A stretch of DNA of 64,000 nt, from assembly GCA_009778385.1 (NCBI GenBank), contig WRJX01000105.1, positions 145,053 through 209,052 of the forward strand, given 5' to 3'. The DNA comes from Candidatus Bathycorpusculum sp. GTDB lineage: Archaea; Thermoproteota; Bathyarchaeia; Bathyarchaeales; Bathycorpusculaceae. Positions 27,238 through 37,260 of the stretch are shown in pieces. Position 1 is the stretch's first letter, and every line of letters starts with the position of its first letter. Under the pieces are notes generated by a model. It saw only the letters and a list, made by a program, of their open reading frames with translations. It searched no databases and was not told the DNA's origin. The position numbers were made by a program, and so were the translations under genes.

Positions 27238-27527
27238 CTTTGCCTATTTTGCGTTTGTTGTAATACCTCAATTCTTTGAACCGAGTTTAAGTGTAGATAT
27301 AAATCGCCTGTTTCCTCTCTACTTGCTACTTGTGGAATCGGCTGTGCAAGGGTTGAACGTAAAACTATGGCGTCTACTTCTGATAGCCAGATCCCTGCAG
27401 GTCCTTGACTGACTGCTTCTAAAGTGCCCTCAAAACCATAGGCTGAATCCATTATTACTCTAACTTTCTTGCCAACGTTCCTTTCAAGCATATGAAATAT
27501 GGACGGAGGCAAATCTTGCGCTGGCAT
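27234..27527 (-). CDS. LSm/Sm-like RNA-binding protein
   Basis: 97 aa. Sm1 motif about residues 18-48 (NVGKKVRVIMDSAYGFEGTL), and Sm2-like LYLHLNSVQRIEVL near the end. The middle insertion with Pro/Gln residues is longer than in the shortest Sm proteins. Presumably forms a ring that binds oligo-U RNA. Start ATG 27527. Confidence 0.8.
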   Translation of the reverse strand: MPAQDLPPSIFHMLERNVGKKVRVIMDSAYGFEGTLEAVSQGPAGIWLSEVDAIVLRSTLAQPIPQVASREETGDLYLHLNSVQRIEVLQQTQNRQR

Positions 27528-27787
27528 AGGCTTTGCAGAATTTATATAATTGTCGTTTTGGGGATAAAACAGTTCTCCCTATTAAAACGCTTTTATGTAT
27601 GATGCATGTTGAGGTTTTAGATTCAAATCATTGTGAGTTTTGAGTTTTTTCTGTCTAAAATTGCCTTGCTTGCTTGTTTGAAATTGTGAAATTTTGTATT
27701 TATTGTCAAAAAAATTTGCCTTAAATTTAAGCTATATTTTAATAACTCTAATAGGTTCAATAGAAAACTAACCTGAGATGTTTGAAC

Positions 27788-29614
27788 ATGGCGGATAACA
27801 CTTCTAGCAATTCCTTAAGCGATTCCATGGATGGCGCATTGAAACATTACTCGTCCATGTTCTTTCTACCGCCCTACAAATGGGTGATTATAGCTATAGC
27901 CTCAATTTGTATCGGCATAATTGGAGCATCAACCTACGCCTTATTTCCCACAACTCAGGGATTAATAAACAGTTTAGCTCTTGGTGTAACCCTGTTTGTT
28001 GTAACAATTGCTGTTGACGCTTTAATAAGCAAAATAGTCTTAAAAGACCCAATTTACATCCTGCGCAGGACCGTAGCAATGTCGCTTTTCTGCTGGATAC
28101 TTTGGGTGTTTTTCCTCATTTTGGGGGTAGCTTTTGGTCTAGCGTTTGATACCCTCTGGTGGTTCAAATTATCACTATTAGGGTTTGGTGCAGTTTTAAC
28201 TCTACGTTTTATCGTTCTACTTGCCACTTCTTCAGCTGGCTTTATACGACAGGTTTTATCTGCCCTGCTTTGGCCTTACCTTTGTGTTGGCGCATTTTTA
28301 GGATTCTGGTCAAGTATGACAGGTAACACATTAACCCAATTTTTGCCTTACATTATAGCTACACCAATAATTGCTTATGTAGCAGTGTTCATATTCCTAA
28401 ACTCGTTAAACAAAGTCGGTAGCAACCTTACTAGCGTGCCCGCACTACCTCTGTTTAAAGCTTTCATGCTTAACTGGGTTGTCGCCGCAAACGCGCCCCT
28501 TGAAACATATTTGGAAAAGATGGGTGAAAACGAAGACATAGATGTTACATTGCTGCGTTTTGATGCCTCTACGCCTAAGGCCACCATAATTGTGCCTCTT
28601 GTTCATCCGGGGCCCTTCAAAAATATAGGCAGCAGCCTTTTGCCCTCTTTACTTAAGAAGCATTTTGAAGAAGCTTACGGATGTCAAACCTGCACACCAC
28701 TGGGCATTTTAGGTCATGAACTTGATTTGGCTTCTCAAGCACAGAACTTCAAGGTTATAACTCAGATTATTGAAGCTGCCAAGTTTGAAACAACAGAAAC
28801 CTTGGCTTCTCCGTTTGTTCAGGTTTCAGAGGGTTATGCTACAGCTTCCTGTCAAGTTTTTGGTGATACCGCTTTTCTTTCGTTTACCCTTTCACCAAAA
28901 ACTACCGAAGATCTTCCCCAAGAACTTGGGCAAGCAGTTCAGCAAGAAGCTCAAAAATATGGGTTAAACTGCGCAATTGTCGTTAACTGCCACAACAGTA
29001 TAAACGATATAATTGATACTGTTGAGTATTTAGCCGAGTTTAAAGTTGCCGCTTTTAAATGTCTTCAAAAAGTCGCTTCAATGCCAAAGAAGTCTTTCAA
29101 AGTTGGCTCTTCAACAGTTTATCCTAAAGATTTTACGCTTGAAGAAGGTATGGGAACCGGTGGTATCACAGCTATAACTGTCCAAGTTGAAGATCAGAAA
29201 GTCGCCTACATTGTTATAGATGGAAATAACATGATTTCTGGGTTGCGAGAAAAAATTCTTCCAGCTATAAACGCCTCTGGGTTTGATGCCAGCGAAGTTT
29301 TCACAACCGACACTCATGCTGTAAGTGCACTTGTCACTGGTCGTCGAGGGTATCATCCAGTAGGCGAAGTCATGAATCAAGATAAATTAATCAGTTACAT
29401 CACAGATGTTGCAAGAAATGCTGCCGCCAACTTGGAACCCGCTAAAGCAGGCTGTAAACACCTAATTGTTCCGCAAGTCCGTGTTATCGGTGGGTCACGT
29501 ATAGGGTCTCTTTCATTGCTTGTAGACAAAGCGTTTGTGAAAGCAAAACAGGTTATTGTTCCAGTGTTCCTTACTGAGGGGTTGTTGTTGATTCTACTTT
29601 TAGCCCTACTTTAA
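27788..29614 (+). CDS. DUF2070 family membrane protein
   Basis: 608 aa from ATG 27788, which follows TGAGATG; TTG 27782 is an alternative. The N-terminal half has about seven membrane helices (residues 30-220). The C-terminal half is a soluble domain rich in His and Asp motifs (PLVHPGPFKNIGSS, GHELDLASQ, TDTHAVSALVTGRRGYHP). One more helix ends the protein (VFLTEGLLLILLLAL). This is a well-known archaeal membrane family of unknown activity. The His/Asp motifs hint at a metal-dependent hydrolase, which is my inference. Confidence 0.88.
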   Translation: MADNTSSNSLSDSMDGALKHYSSMFFLPPYKWVIIAIASICIGIIGASTYALFPTTQGLINSLALGVTLFVVTIAVDALISKIVLKDPIYILRRTVAMSLFCWILWVFFLILGVAFGLAFDTLWWFKLSLLGFGAVLTLRFIVLLATSSAGFIRQVLSALLWPYLCVGAFLGFWSSMTGNTLTQFLPYIIATPIIAYVAVFIFLNSLNKVGSNLTSVPALPLFKAFMLNWVVAANAPLETYLEKMGENEDIDVTLLRFDASTPKATIIVPLVHPGPFKNIGSSLLPSLLKKHFEEAYGCQTCTPLGILGHELDLASQAQNFKVITQIIEAAKFETTETLASPFVQVSEGYATASCQVFGDTAFLSFTLSPKTTEDLPQELGQAVQQEAQKYGLNCAIVVNCHNSINDIIDTVEYLAEFKVAAFKCLQKVASMPKKSFKVGSSTVYPKDFTLEEGMGTGGITAITVQVEDQKVAYIVIDGNNMISGLREKILPAINASGFDASEVFTTDTHAVSALVTGRRGYHPVGEVMNQDKLISYITDVARNAAANLEPAKAGCKHLIVPQVRVIGGSRIGSLSLLVDKAFVKAKQVIVPVFLTEGLLLILLLALL

Positions 29615-29620
29615 AAATAG

Positions 29621-30154
29621 TTATGCTTTTGCCTTTCTTGTTGTTCGTTTGGGTTTTCTTTTGAGTTCTGTTCCACAAATTTGGCAGGCGTTAAACGAGC
29701 TGTTAACTGGGTATTCTTTGTGGCATGCGGGGCAGTAGCGTATCCATTCTAGGAGTCGTTGGATGCCAAAGGTTGCGAGTGCGTAAAATTCTATGCCGTT
29801 CTGTTTGGCAACGTTTTGGATTGAGTAATCGTCAGTTATGATTTCTGGGTGTTCGCCTTGGATTTTTAGTTCTAAAGCTAATGCGAGAAGTTGCATGTCG
29901 GTTTCGGAGAGAAGATATGAATCTCCTACTTTGCTTGCGGACGCTTTTATTTTATTTGAATATTCTTCATGGGGCATTTTGATTTTTACTTTGCCGCTTT
30001 CAATGGCGGTGTTAAAACGTACCCATGCCATTGAGTTGGTTCTTATTTCGTCATGTACTTTTGGTACGGTTACTTGTTCTTCGCCAAGTGAGAAGGGGTC
30101 AAATCCTGCCAAAAATGCGGAGGTATCTAATACAACAATTTTTTTTCTAAGCAT
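29621..30154 (-). CDS. Nob1-like rRNA maturation endonuclease
   Basis: 177 aa. PIN domain with acidic residues in VVLDTSAFLAGFDPF and TDDYSIQNVAKQNG, then a zinc ribbon CPACHKEYPVNSSFNACQICG. Nob1 cleaves pre-16S rRNA at the 3' end. Follows the NAD kinase gene by 22 bp on the same strand. Confidence 0.92.
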   Translation of the reverse strand: MLRKKIVVLDTSAFLAGFDPFSLGEEQVTVPKVHDEIRTNSMAWVRFNTAIESGKVKIKMPHEEYSNKIKASASKVGDSYLLSETDMQLLALALELKIQGEHPEIITDDYSIQNVAKQNGIEFYALATFGIQRLLEWIRYCPACHKEYPVNSSFNACQICGTELKRKPKRTTRKAKA

Positions 30155-30176
30155 TGTTATTTGCCTGTGTTTTTTG

Positions 30177-31016
30177 TTATCTTGATCCTTGGAATAGTAA
30201 CCTACAACTTAGGCGGTCATAGAAGTCGTTTTCAAACCTAATAAAGTTTGAAACATTTTTTGACTTTGTAACTTTAACAGTGAGTTCTTTCTCGCTTTTC
30301 ATGTGATGATAGTTGCCGTCAATCATGACAAGCATCTGTTTTGGTCTAATAACGTTTAAAGTAATTTCAGAGTCAGTAGGAAAAACAAGGGATCTAAATA
30401 CTGTCAATGCGCATATGGGTGTAACTAAAATTGCGTCCATTTTTTTGTCAAGCACTGGGCCACCAGCGGAAAGTGAATACCCTGTAGAGCCTGTTTGGGT
30501 TGCAACAATCAAGCCGTCAGCTTGACACTTCAGGATTGATTTTCCATCTTTGCAAATTTCTGTATATAAAATTTTTGAGGGCTCTCCTGCTGAAATTACA
30601 ACATCATTTAGTGCATCGGGTAGTGTTTCCTCGCCTATTTTGGCAGACAGTTTGGTGCTTTTTTCAATTCTAAAGTCACCTCTAAGGATCCTGTCAACTG
30701 CTTTGCAGGCTTCATTAGGTTCAACCTCTGTTAAAAATCCTCTGACACCCATGTTTATGCCTAAGATGAGTGGTTCTGGTTTTGGACTGTTTAGACATGT
30801 ACGTAGAATTGTACCGTCTCCGCCAATGGTTATTATGAAGTCAGTTTTCATTTCTTTAAGGGGAACAGCTTTTGCTTGGACTTCTATCTTGTCAGCCAAG
30901 GTGTCTTCAATGAAAACTTCGATACCTTTACTGTTTAGGTGCATTGATAGCTCTTCTGTTAGCTGTAAGGCTTTCTCTTTGTCATAACGAGCTACTATTC
31001 CTGCGCTTTTGAACAC
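30177..31016 (-). CDS. nadK: NAD kinase
   Basis: 279 aa. IITIGGDGTILRTC (GGDGT at about 65-69) and ATQTGSTGYSLSAGGPV are the ATP/NAD-kinase motifs. Makes NADP for biosynthesis; the substrate NAD is supplied by NadE elsewhere in the window. GTG start with GGTGA 5 nt upstream. First of a two-gene unit with nob1. Confidence 0.93.
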   Translation of the reverse strand: MFKSAGIVARYDKEKALQLTEELSMHLNSKGIEVFIEDTLADKIEVQAKAVPLKEMKTDFIITIGGDGTILRTCLNSPKPEPLILGINMGVRGFLTEVEPNEACKAVDRILRGDFRIEKSTKLSAKIGEETLPDALNDVVISAGEPSKILYTEICKDGKSILKCQADGLIVATQTGSTGYSLSAGGPVLDKKMDAILVTPICALTVFRSLVFPTDSEITLNVIRPKQMLVMIDGNYHHMKSEKELTVKVTKSKNVSNFIRFENDFYDRLSCRLLFQGSR

Positions 31017-31049
31017 AATGTCACCGTTTAGGGTTAATACCGTACCTTA

Positions 31050-31060
31050 ATCTATATATG
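31050..31060. promoter_or_regulatory. TATA-like element before aIF5A
   Basis: TCTATATATGG lies about 50-60 bp ahead of the aIF5A ATG. This suits a short leader with the GGTGAG ribosome site at 31101-31106. Confidence 0.45.
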
Positions 31061-31109
31061 GGTGTTGTTGAGACTTTTGCATTAATAGAAAAGGAATTGT
31101 GGTGAGCGA

Positions 31110-31502
31110 ATGAGCAGACCAGTTGATGTAGGAGAACTCCGTGTCGGCGGCTACATGATGATTGATGGAGAGCCATGTCGTATTGTGGACATAGCAAAAT
31201 CTAAACCTGGAAAACACGGTGCAGCAAAAGCAAGAATCGTTGCTATAGGTGTTTTTGATAACCAAAAAAGACAATTCGTAAAACCAGTCGATGGAAGCGC
31301 TGAAATCCCAATTATTGATAAGCGTCCAGGTCAAATTTTTGCAGTTAACCCTAGCGGTGTACAAATCATGGACTTGGAAACATACGAGTACTTTGATGCT
31401 CCGTTTCCAGATGAAGAAGACTTAAAAGCTAAATTAGTTGCCGGTGCAGAAATCGAATACTGGAAAATCTTGGGCAAAATCAAAATAAGCAGAGTCAAAT
31501 AA
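31110..31502 (+). CDS. Translation factor aIF5A
   Basis: 130 aa. SKPGKHGAAKARI carries the lysine that becomes hypusine. An N-terminal SH3-like barrel is followed by an OB fold. aIF5A relieves ribosome stalling at difficult peptide bonds. ATG has a GGTGAG leader. Confidence 0.95.
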   Translation: MSRPVDVGELRVGGYMMIDGEPCRIVDIAKSKPGKHGAAKARIVAIGVFDNQKRQFVKPVDGSAEIPIIDKRPGQIFAVNPSGVQIMDLETYEYFDAPFPDEEDLKAKLVAGAEIEYWKILGKIKISRVK

Positions 31503-31628
31503 TTCTGCCCTAACCAAATATTTTTCAGTTTGTCTCTAGCTTGTTTTTTGTTTACGTAGTCTTGTTTATATTTGTTCATACTTTTTCGGATTAGGTTTAT
31601 TTGTATGCTATTGTCTCTTTGTGGATTG

Positions 31629-31692
31629 AAGCCAATGATGCATGAAGAGCCGTCTGAATTGTGAAGAACAAATTATTGGGGAACTGAGGCTT
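31629..31692 (+). ncRNA. Probable C/D box guide sRNA
   Basis: Box C ATGATGC (31635), D' CTGA (31654), C' GTGAAGA (31661) and D CTGA (31684) are in the right order. They are enclosed by a 5-bp terminal stem, AAGCC/GGCTT. Guides of about 13 and 16 nt precede D' and D. The C'-D' gap is 3 nt, typical of archaeal sRNAs. It would direct 2'-O-methylation, and I do not assign a target. Boxes C and C' each have one mismatch. The rest of this 313-bp gap between aIF5A and srp54 holds nothing else apart from a TATA-like CTTTATTTAA near 31769. Confidence 0.65.
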
Positions 31693-31815
31693 TAACTTGC
31701 GGCAAACATTTTCCCCACAAATTAAGTGGAGTGATTTTGCTTGTGTTGATAGGTTTTTATGCTGTAATCTTTATTTAACGGCAGGTATGAATGTTTAAAG
31801 TCGGAGTGAGAATGG

Positions 31816-33174
31816 ATGGCACTTGACCGTTTAGGTTCATCACTAACAAGCGCAATAAAAAAGCTGTTTAAAGCAGGTGTAGTTGACGAGGCAGCAGTAA
31901 AAGAACTTGTACGTGACATACAACGTGCACTGCTTCAGTCAGACGTTAACGTACAGTTAGTGCTAGAAATTTCTAAACGCATTGAAGAACGCGCCTTAAA
32001 AGAAAAAGTGCCGCCTGGAATCTCGAGACGAGAACATGTCATAAAAGTTGTATATGAGGAATTAACCCGCTTCGTAGGCGATAAACCAGTTCCACTTAAA
32101 GTTGAGCCTGGTAAAAAGAAAATCATCATGCTTGTTGGTATTCAAGGTTCAGGCAAAACCACTCATGCAGCCAAACTGGCTCGATACTACCAGAAACGCG
32201 GCTTCAAACCCGGTTTGATTGCAGCTGACACTTTCCGCCCAGGTGCTTACGCGCAACTTTTACAACTTGGCAATAGAATAAACCTGCCCGTTTTCGGTGA
32301 TGTAAAAGCTAAAGACCCAGTCAAAGTTGTTCGTGAAGGACTTAAAGCCTACACAGACAAAGACTTGATTATTGTTGACACTGCTGGTCGTCACAAAGAA
32401 GAAAAAGACCTCATCAAAGAAATGAAAGACCTTGAAAAAAACATCAAACCTGATGAGGTCATAATGGTTATTGACGGCACCATAGGGCAGCAGGCTTTGA
32501 TTCAAGCAAAGACATTTCATGAAGCAACCCCAATTGGAGCCATTATTATCACTAAACTTGATGGTTCCTCGCGTGGAGGTGGCGCCCTTTCTGCAGTTGC
32601 AGCAACAGGTGCCCCAATAAAATTCATTGGTACTGGCGAAAAAATTGAAGATATAGAATCGTTTGTGCCTTCCCGTTTCGTTGGTCGCCTACTAGGTATG
32701 GGTGACTTAGAGACTTTGCTGGAAAAAGTACATGATGCTGAGGTAAAGGTTCCTCAGAAGAAAGCTAAAGAAATCCTTAGTGGCAAATTTACCTTGACTG
32801 ACATGTACGAACAGTTTAGTGCTGTCAAAAACATGGGACCTTTCAGCAAAGTGCTAAAGATGCTTCCAGGTATGTCTTATGATGTACCTGACGAAATGTT
32901 AAACACTGCTGAAGGTCGTCTTGACAAATGGCGTATAATTATTCAATCAATGACATCTGAAGAAAAAGAAAACCCCAAACTGCTTAACTCTTCACGCGCA
33001 AAACGTATTGCCCGAGGCTCAGGAACAACAGAAAAAGAAGTAAAAGAACTTCTCAAACAATACTTTATGATGCGCAAGATGCTCAAAATGTTTAAGCGCA
33101 AAAAGAAACTGCCATTTGGTCTTGGCGGAAAAGGCGGTATGGGCATGAGCGGTATTCCACCAAACTTTAAGTAG
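31816..33174 (+). CDS. Signal recognition particle protein SRP54
   Basis: 452 aa GTPase that binds 7S RNA and signal peptides. N domain 1-95, G domain with [16 protein letters not shown] (about 105-120), [12 protein letters not shown] and [14 protein letters not shown], and a Met-rich M domain ([24 protein letters not shown]). Heads a conserved run with Pus10, eL21, RpoF, DUF655, KsgA and HemK2, all on the plus strand. Confidence 0.96.
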   Translation: MALDRLGSSLTSAIKKLFKAGVVDEAAVKELVRDIQRALLQSDVNVQLVLEISKRIEERALKEKVPPGISRREHVIKVVYEELTRFVGDKPVPLKVEPGKKKIIMLVGIQGSGKTTHAAKLARYYQKRGFKPGLIAADTFRPGAYAQLLQLGNRINLPVFGDVKAKDPVKVVREGLKAYTDKDLIIVDTAGRHKEEKDLIKEMKDLEKNIKPDEVIMVIDGTIGQQALIQAKTFHEATPIGAIIITKLDGSSRGGGALSAVAATGAPIKFIGTGEKIEDIESFVPSRFVGRLLGMGDLETLLEKVHDAEVKVPQKKAKEILSGKFTLTDMYEQFSAVKNMGPFSKVLKMLPGMSYDVPDEMLNTAEGRLDKWRIIIQSMTSEEKENPKLLNSSRAKRIARGSGTTEKEVKELLKQYFMMRKMLKMFKRKKKLPFGLGGKGGMGMSGIPPNFK

Positions 33175-33185
33175 GCACATAAATT

Positions 33186-34517
33186 ATGGATGTACAGCAA
33201 AAAGCGTTTGAACTTCTTAGTAAATATCCCCTATGCGACCATTGTCTTGGTAGACAATTTGCCGCTTTAGGTTATAGCATGGAAAACAACATCAGAGGCT
33301 CCTCGTTAAAGGTGGTTTTAACCATGTATGCCAATGTTTTGTCAAAAGAAAAACCCGATGAAGGCATCGCTAAACTTCAAGTTTTGGCTACAAACGGTTT
33401 CTCAAAAACAGCACAAGAAACTCTAAAACATTTAAAACAAGAACCTAATCCACATGCTGAGAAGTGTTTTCTCTGTGATGGCACTTTTGATAAGGTTGAA
33501 GAGTTAACGCAAAAAGCACTATCTGCTCTTGATTATTATGAATTCTCCACTTACCTTGTAGGTATTGAGTTACCAGTAAAAATTGAAGAACGTGAAGACG
33601 AATTCAAAGCCGCATTTGGCATTGGTACTGCTGAAAGTATGAAACACGAATTTGGCAGACTCTTTGGTAAAGCCTTAGGTGCACGCACTGGTAAAGAAGC
33701 AGAATATCTAATTCCAGATATCGTGGTTGTGCTTAACCCATTTTTGGGTAAAATCAGGCTTCAAGTTAACCCCTTGTTTGTTGGGGGTAGATACCGTAAA
33801 CTCGTTCGTACTGTTTCACAGTCAAGATGGTTTTGTTCAAACTGCAGAGGACGTGGCTGTGAAAAATGTGGTGGAACAGGTAAACTATATCCTGAATCAG
33901 TTGAGGAATTTGCATCTAAACCAATTTTGGAGGTGTCTGAGGGTGTGGATTCGTTTTTTCATGCTTCTGGACGTGAAGACATTGATGCCCGTATGCTTGG
34001 AACGGGCCGACCTTTTATTGTTGAAATTTCTAAACCCAAGAAACGTTTTATTGATTTGAAAGCTATGGAAGAAGCAATTAACGTTGGCGCTATAGATAAG
34101 GTTGAGGTTTCAGAACTTCACTTCACAACTAAGGATAAGGTACGCAGGCTTAAGAAGGGTGAGAGTGCTGTGAAGGAGTATCGGTTGCTTGCCGAGTTTG
34201 AACATGACGTGTCGGATGAAGAATTATGCTTAATTGAAGAAAAACTCACGGGAATTACTGTTAAACAGCAAACGCCGTTGCGTGTTTTGCATCGAAGGGC
34301 TGATTTAATTCGGGAAAGGTACATATATAAGGTTAAAGTTAAGAAGGTGTCGCTTAAGACGGCTCTGCTAGAAATTCGTTGTCAAGGCGGTCTCTACGTG
34401 AAAGAGTTGGTGTCTGGCGATGAAGACCGAACAATTCCAAGCGTTTCAGGTTTGCTTGGAAATAGGGCAAGGACACTTAAGCTTGATGTGCTTAACGTCA
34501 TAATGGATGATAATTAA
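33186..34517 (+). CDS. tRNA pseudouridine synthase Pus10
   Basis: 443 aa. Modifies U54/U55 in the T loop of archaeal tRNAs. N-terminal CDHCLGRQFAALGYSMENN and HAEKCFLCDG, then CSNCRGRGCEKCGG, give a zinc region. Catalytic motif SGREDIDARMLGTGRPF holds the aspartate. Starts 12 bp after srp54. Confidence 0.93.
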   Translation: MDVQQKAFELLSKYPLCDHCLGRQFAALGYSMENNIRGSSLKVVLTMYANVLSKEKPDEGIAKLQVLATNGFSKTAQETLKHLKQEPNPHAEKCFLCDGTFDKVEELTQKALSALDYYEFSTYLVGIELPVKIEEREDEFKAAFGIGTAESMKHEFGRLFGKALGARTGKEAEYLIPDIVVVLNPFLGKIRLQVNPLFVGGRYRKLVRTVSQSRWFCSNCRGRGCEKCGGTGKLYPESVEEFASKPILEVSEGVDSFFHASGREDIDARMLGTGRPFIVEISKPKKRFIDLKAMEEAINVGAIDKVEVSELHFTTKDKVRRLKKGESAVKEYRLLAEFEHDVSDEELCLIEEKLTGITVKQQTPLRVLHRRADLIRERYIYKVKVKKVSLKTALLEIRCQGGLYVKELVSGDEDRTIPSVSGLLGNRARTLKLDVLNVIMDDN

Positions 34518-34530
34518 AAGGTGAAATAGA

Positions 34531-34827
34531 ATGAGAGGTTCAAAAGGATATTACTCTGGAACTCGCAGTTTGCTACGCAAACCACAACGTGAACGCGGAA
34601 AACCACATATTAGCAAGCTACTTCACGAGTACGAGCTTGGCTCAGAAGTAATCATAAAAATGAATTCCAGCGTACAAAAAAGTATGCCTCACAAACGGTT
34701 CCATGGTAAAATCGGAGTTATTCAGGAAAAGCGTGGACGAGGATATGTTGTCAATGTTCCACAAGGTGAGGCAATTAAAACAATCATTGTACGTTGTGAA
34801 CACTTAGAGCCATACACTGGGAACTGA
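34531..34827 (+). CDS. Ribosomal protein eL21
   Basis: 98 aa, with the family opening MRGSKGYYSGTRSLLRKP and MPHKRFHGKIGVI. SH3-like barrel of the large subunit. AGGTGAAAT leader. 13 bp after pus10. Confidence 0.95.
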   Translation: MRGSKGYYSGTRSLLRKPQRERGKPHISKLLHEYELGSEVIIKMNSSVQKSMPHKRFHGKIGVIQEKRGRGYVVNVPQGEAIKTIIVRCEHLEPYTGN

Positions 34828-34832
34828 GCAGA

Positions 34833-35171
34833 ATGAGTCAAAATGAACTAAGCGAAACCCGGCTTACTTTACCACAAGTCAAAAAGGTGTTAGAATCAAT
34901 TGGCGAGGAAAATCTTGACCAATTCCAGCGTCGCACCCTTGACTATGTTAGCAAATTTGCCAAGATTGAACCTGAAAAAGCTGAAGAGTTAGTGGCGATA
35001 TTTGTTAAAGAGTATGATCTTGATGAGGTTGAAGCTGTTCAAATCGTAAACTGTATGCCTGAAACTGTTGATGAATTACGTGTCTTTCTTGCGGGTGGGC
35101 GTAAAATCATAGAAGCTCAAAAGCTTGAAAAAATAGTTTCAATTCTAAATGAAAACAGAATCCTCAAGTAG
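34833..35171 (+). CDS. rpoF: RNA polymerase subunit F (Rpb4-like)
   Basis: 112 aa, all helical. HRDC-like C-terminal part (IVNCMPETVDELRVFLAGG). Partner of RpoE in the stalk of archaeal RNA polymerase. 5 bp after eL21, a common archaeal pairing. Confidence 0.88.
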   Translation: MSQNELSETRLTLPQVKKVLESIGEENLDQFQRRTLDYVSKFAKIEPEKAEELVAIFVKEYDLDEVEAVQIVNCMPETVDELRVFLAGGRKIIEAQKLEKIVSILNENRILK

Positions 35172-35220
35172 TACAAGCGAGTAAGTATTTTTAAGCCTTG
35201 AATACACAGATGAGGGTATA

Positions 35221-35796
35221 GTGATTATTATGGAGAAGCGATACGAAGAGTACGCTTACGTGTTAGACTTCCTGCCACACGGTAAGCCTGGTGTTCGTCC
35301 AACTGGAAGAGCTGGTTACAGAGCGGGAGCCCTTATTCAATGTGTCGGCGAAGAATTTTTTACTGTACTCGAAGCCTTAGTAAAAGAAGGCTTAATTCTA
35401 AAGCCTGGTGACCGCGTTTACGTTGGCAAAGATTCACGAGAAGAAGTAACCTACATTATTGGCCGAGTAGGCTATGAAGAGTTAACCGCATCAGCTAAAG
35501 CTGAACTCCCAGTGGTCATAAGCAAAGTTGTCGCTAATCGTGAAAAATGGTTTGTCAACTTTTTTAACACTGCACGCGCTATTACTCCCCGTATGCACGC
35601 CCTTGAGCTAGTCCCTGGGATCGGTAAAAAATACATGTGGCAAGTTATCAACGAACGAACACGTAAACCCTTCGAAAGCTTTGACGATTTACAAAAACGC
35701 ACTGAACTGCCAAGTCCTGCCAAACTTATTACCAAACGGGTTATGGAGGAACTTGAGGGCGACAGTAAATACCGCCTGTTCACTCGGGTACAGTAA
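35221..35796 (+). CDS. DUF655 family protein
   Basis: 191 aa. An OB-like N-terminal half (YAYVLDFLPHG...GDRVYVGK) and a C-terminal helix-hairpin-helix region (HALELVPGIGKKYMWQVI). It is a conserved archaeal protein with probable RNA binding, regularly found between rpoF and ksgA as here. GTG 35221 or ATG 35230 may be the start; both follow GAGGG. Confidence 0.85.
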   Translation: MIIMEKRYEEYAYVLDFLPHGKPGVRPTGRAGYRAGALIQCVGEEFFTVLEALVKEGLILKPGDRVYVGKDSREEVTYIIGRVGYEELTASAKAELPVVISKVVANREKWFVNFFNTARAITPRMHALELVPGIGKKYMWQVINERTRKPFESFDDLQKRTELPSPAKLITKRVMEELEGDSKYRLFTRVQ

Positions 35797-35801
35797 CCAA
35801 A

Positions 35802-36620
35802 ATGAGCATTGAAGAAACACAGAAATTATTGCAAACTTTTCAAATCACGCCAAACAAGCTTCTTGGGCAAAACTTTATGGTTGAGCCCACCTTTTACCCC
35901 AAACTTACAAACTATGCTGAACTCACTTCCTCTGATGTTGTATTAGACGCCGGAGCCGGCTTTGGTTTTTTATCCAGATTTTTAGCTGATAAATGCAAAA
36001 GGGTTATTGCAGTTGAAAAGGATCCACAAATTACATTGGCACTACATCAACAAACACGTAACTTTAATAACATTACCGTTATCAAGGGTGACGTGTTAAA
36101 AACTGATCTGCCTGATTTTAACAAAGCCATAGCTGCGCCACCTTACTATTTATCCTCCAAACTTGTACTATTTCTACTAAAACACAATATTGACTGCTCT
36201 GTGCTGATTGTGCAAAAAGAATTCGCTAACCGCCTCGCCGCAGAAGTCGGAAGTGAAGACTACAGCTGGTTAACAGTCATCATTTACCAAAAAGCCCAAG
36301 TTGAACTTTTGGATTTTGTACCAAAAGACATGTTTTATCCTCAACCAGAAGTTGACTCAGTCATTTTGCGCATAAAACCTTGGCAAACTTTACCCTTTAC
36401 TGTAAAAGATGACCTATTTTTTGAACAGATGCTTAAATGGCTATTTACTGAGCGACACAAAAAACTCTCAAACGCCCTTGAATCCTTCGTAAAAAATACC
36501 TTGAAAATGAACAAACAGGATTTCCAAAAAATAATTAAAACCTTGCCTTACCATGAAATGCGGCCTCGTGAACTTACACCTGAAAACTTTGGAGCCTTAG
36601 CCAATGCACTCACCAATTAA
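35802..36620 (+). CDS. ksgA: 16S rRNA dimethyladenosine transferase KsgA
   Basis: 272 aa. SAM motif I VVLDAGAGFGFLSRFL near residue 46, motif IV AAPPYYLSS, and LLGQNFMVEP as the RNA-binding N-terminus. Dimethylates the two adjacent adenines near the 16S 3' end. Its last 17 bp overlap the next gene. Confidence 0.93.
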   Translation: MSIEETQKLLQTFQITPNKLLGQNFMVEPTFYPKLTNYAELTSSDVVLDAGAGFGFLSRFLADKCKRVIAVEKDPQITLALHQQTRNFNNITVIKGDVLKTDLPDFNKAIAAPPYYLSSKLVLFLLKHNIDCSVLIVQKEFANRLAAEVGSEDYSWLTVIIYQKAQVELLDFVPKDMFYPQPEVDSVILRIKPWQTLPFTVKDDLFFEQMLKWLFTERHKKLSNALESFVKNTLKMNKQDFQKIIKTLPYHEMRPRELTPENFGALANALTN

Positions 36621-37224
36621 ACGTGTTTGGTTTCAAAACTTGGTGTTTGATATAACTGAAGATGTATTTGAGCCTTCAGATGATTCTTTTTTGTTTGCAG
36701 AAAACCTTGATGTCCATAAGGGTGATGAAGTGCTGGATTTGGGCACAGGTTGTGGAATTCTAGGAATTTTGGCTGCTCAAAAAGCAAAGAGTGTATTGGC
36801 CGTTGACATTAACCCCTATGCAATTAGCTGTACCAAACAAAATATGTCTCTTAACTATATGCGAGGTAACATGAGTTTTTTGAGAAGTGACTTGTTATCT
36901 GCCTTGAATACTGCTGTCCTGTTTGACTTAATACTGTTTAATGCCCCTTACTTACCCTCTGAGCCGCATGAGGTTGAAACGTGGATTGAACGTGCGTGGG
37001 CTGGCGGCGTTACTGGGCGCGACGTGATTGACCGTTTTATTCCTCAAACTGTTGCACACTTGAAGCAGTCCGGACGTATTCTTTTGTTGCAGTCCAGTTT
37101 GACAGGTTTAGAATTGACGATTCAAAAATTCCACAAATGTGGTTTATCTGCAGTGGTCAAGGCTGAAAGCAAATTACCTTTCTTTGAATCTATCCATCTA
37201 ATCGAAGCTCAATACACGCATTAA
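36604..37224 (+). CDS. HemK2/Mtq2-type release factor glutamine methyltransferase
   Basis: 206 aa. Motif I VLDLGTGCGILGILA and the active-site loop LILFNAPYLPSEP, where NAPY replaces the usual NPPY. EPSDDSFLFAENL at the front is typical of the archaeal/eukaryotic form that methylates the GGQ glutamine of aRF1. Overlaps ksgA by 17 bp. Confidence 0.85.
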   Translation: MHSPIKRVWFQNLVFDITEDVFEPSDDSFLFAENLDVHKGDEVLDLGTGCGILGILAAQKAKSVLAVDINPYAISCTKQNMSLNYMRGNMSFLRSDLLSALNTAVLFDLILFNAPYLPSEPHEVETWIERAWAGGVTGRDVIDRFIPQTVAHLKQSGRILLLQSSLTGLELTIQKFHKCGLSAVVKAESKLPFFESIHLIEAQYTH

Positions 37225-37260
37225 GAACTGTTAAAAATAAGTGATAGTAGATATTTTATA

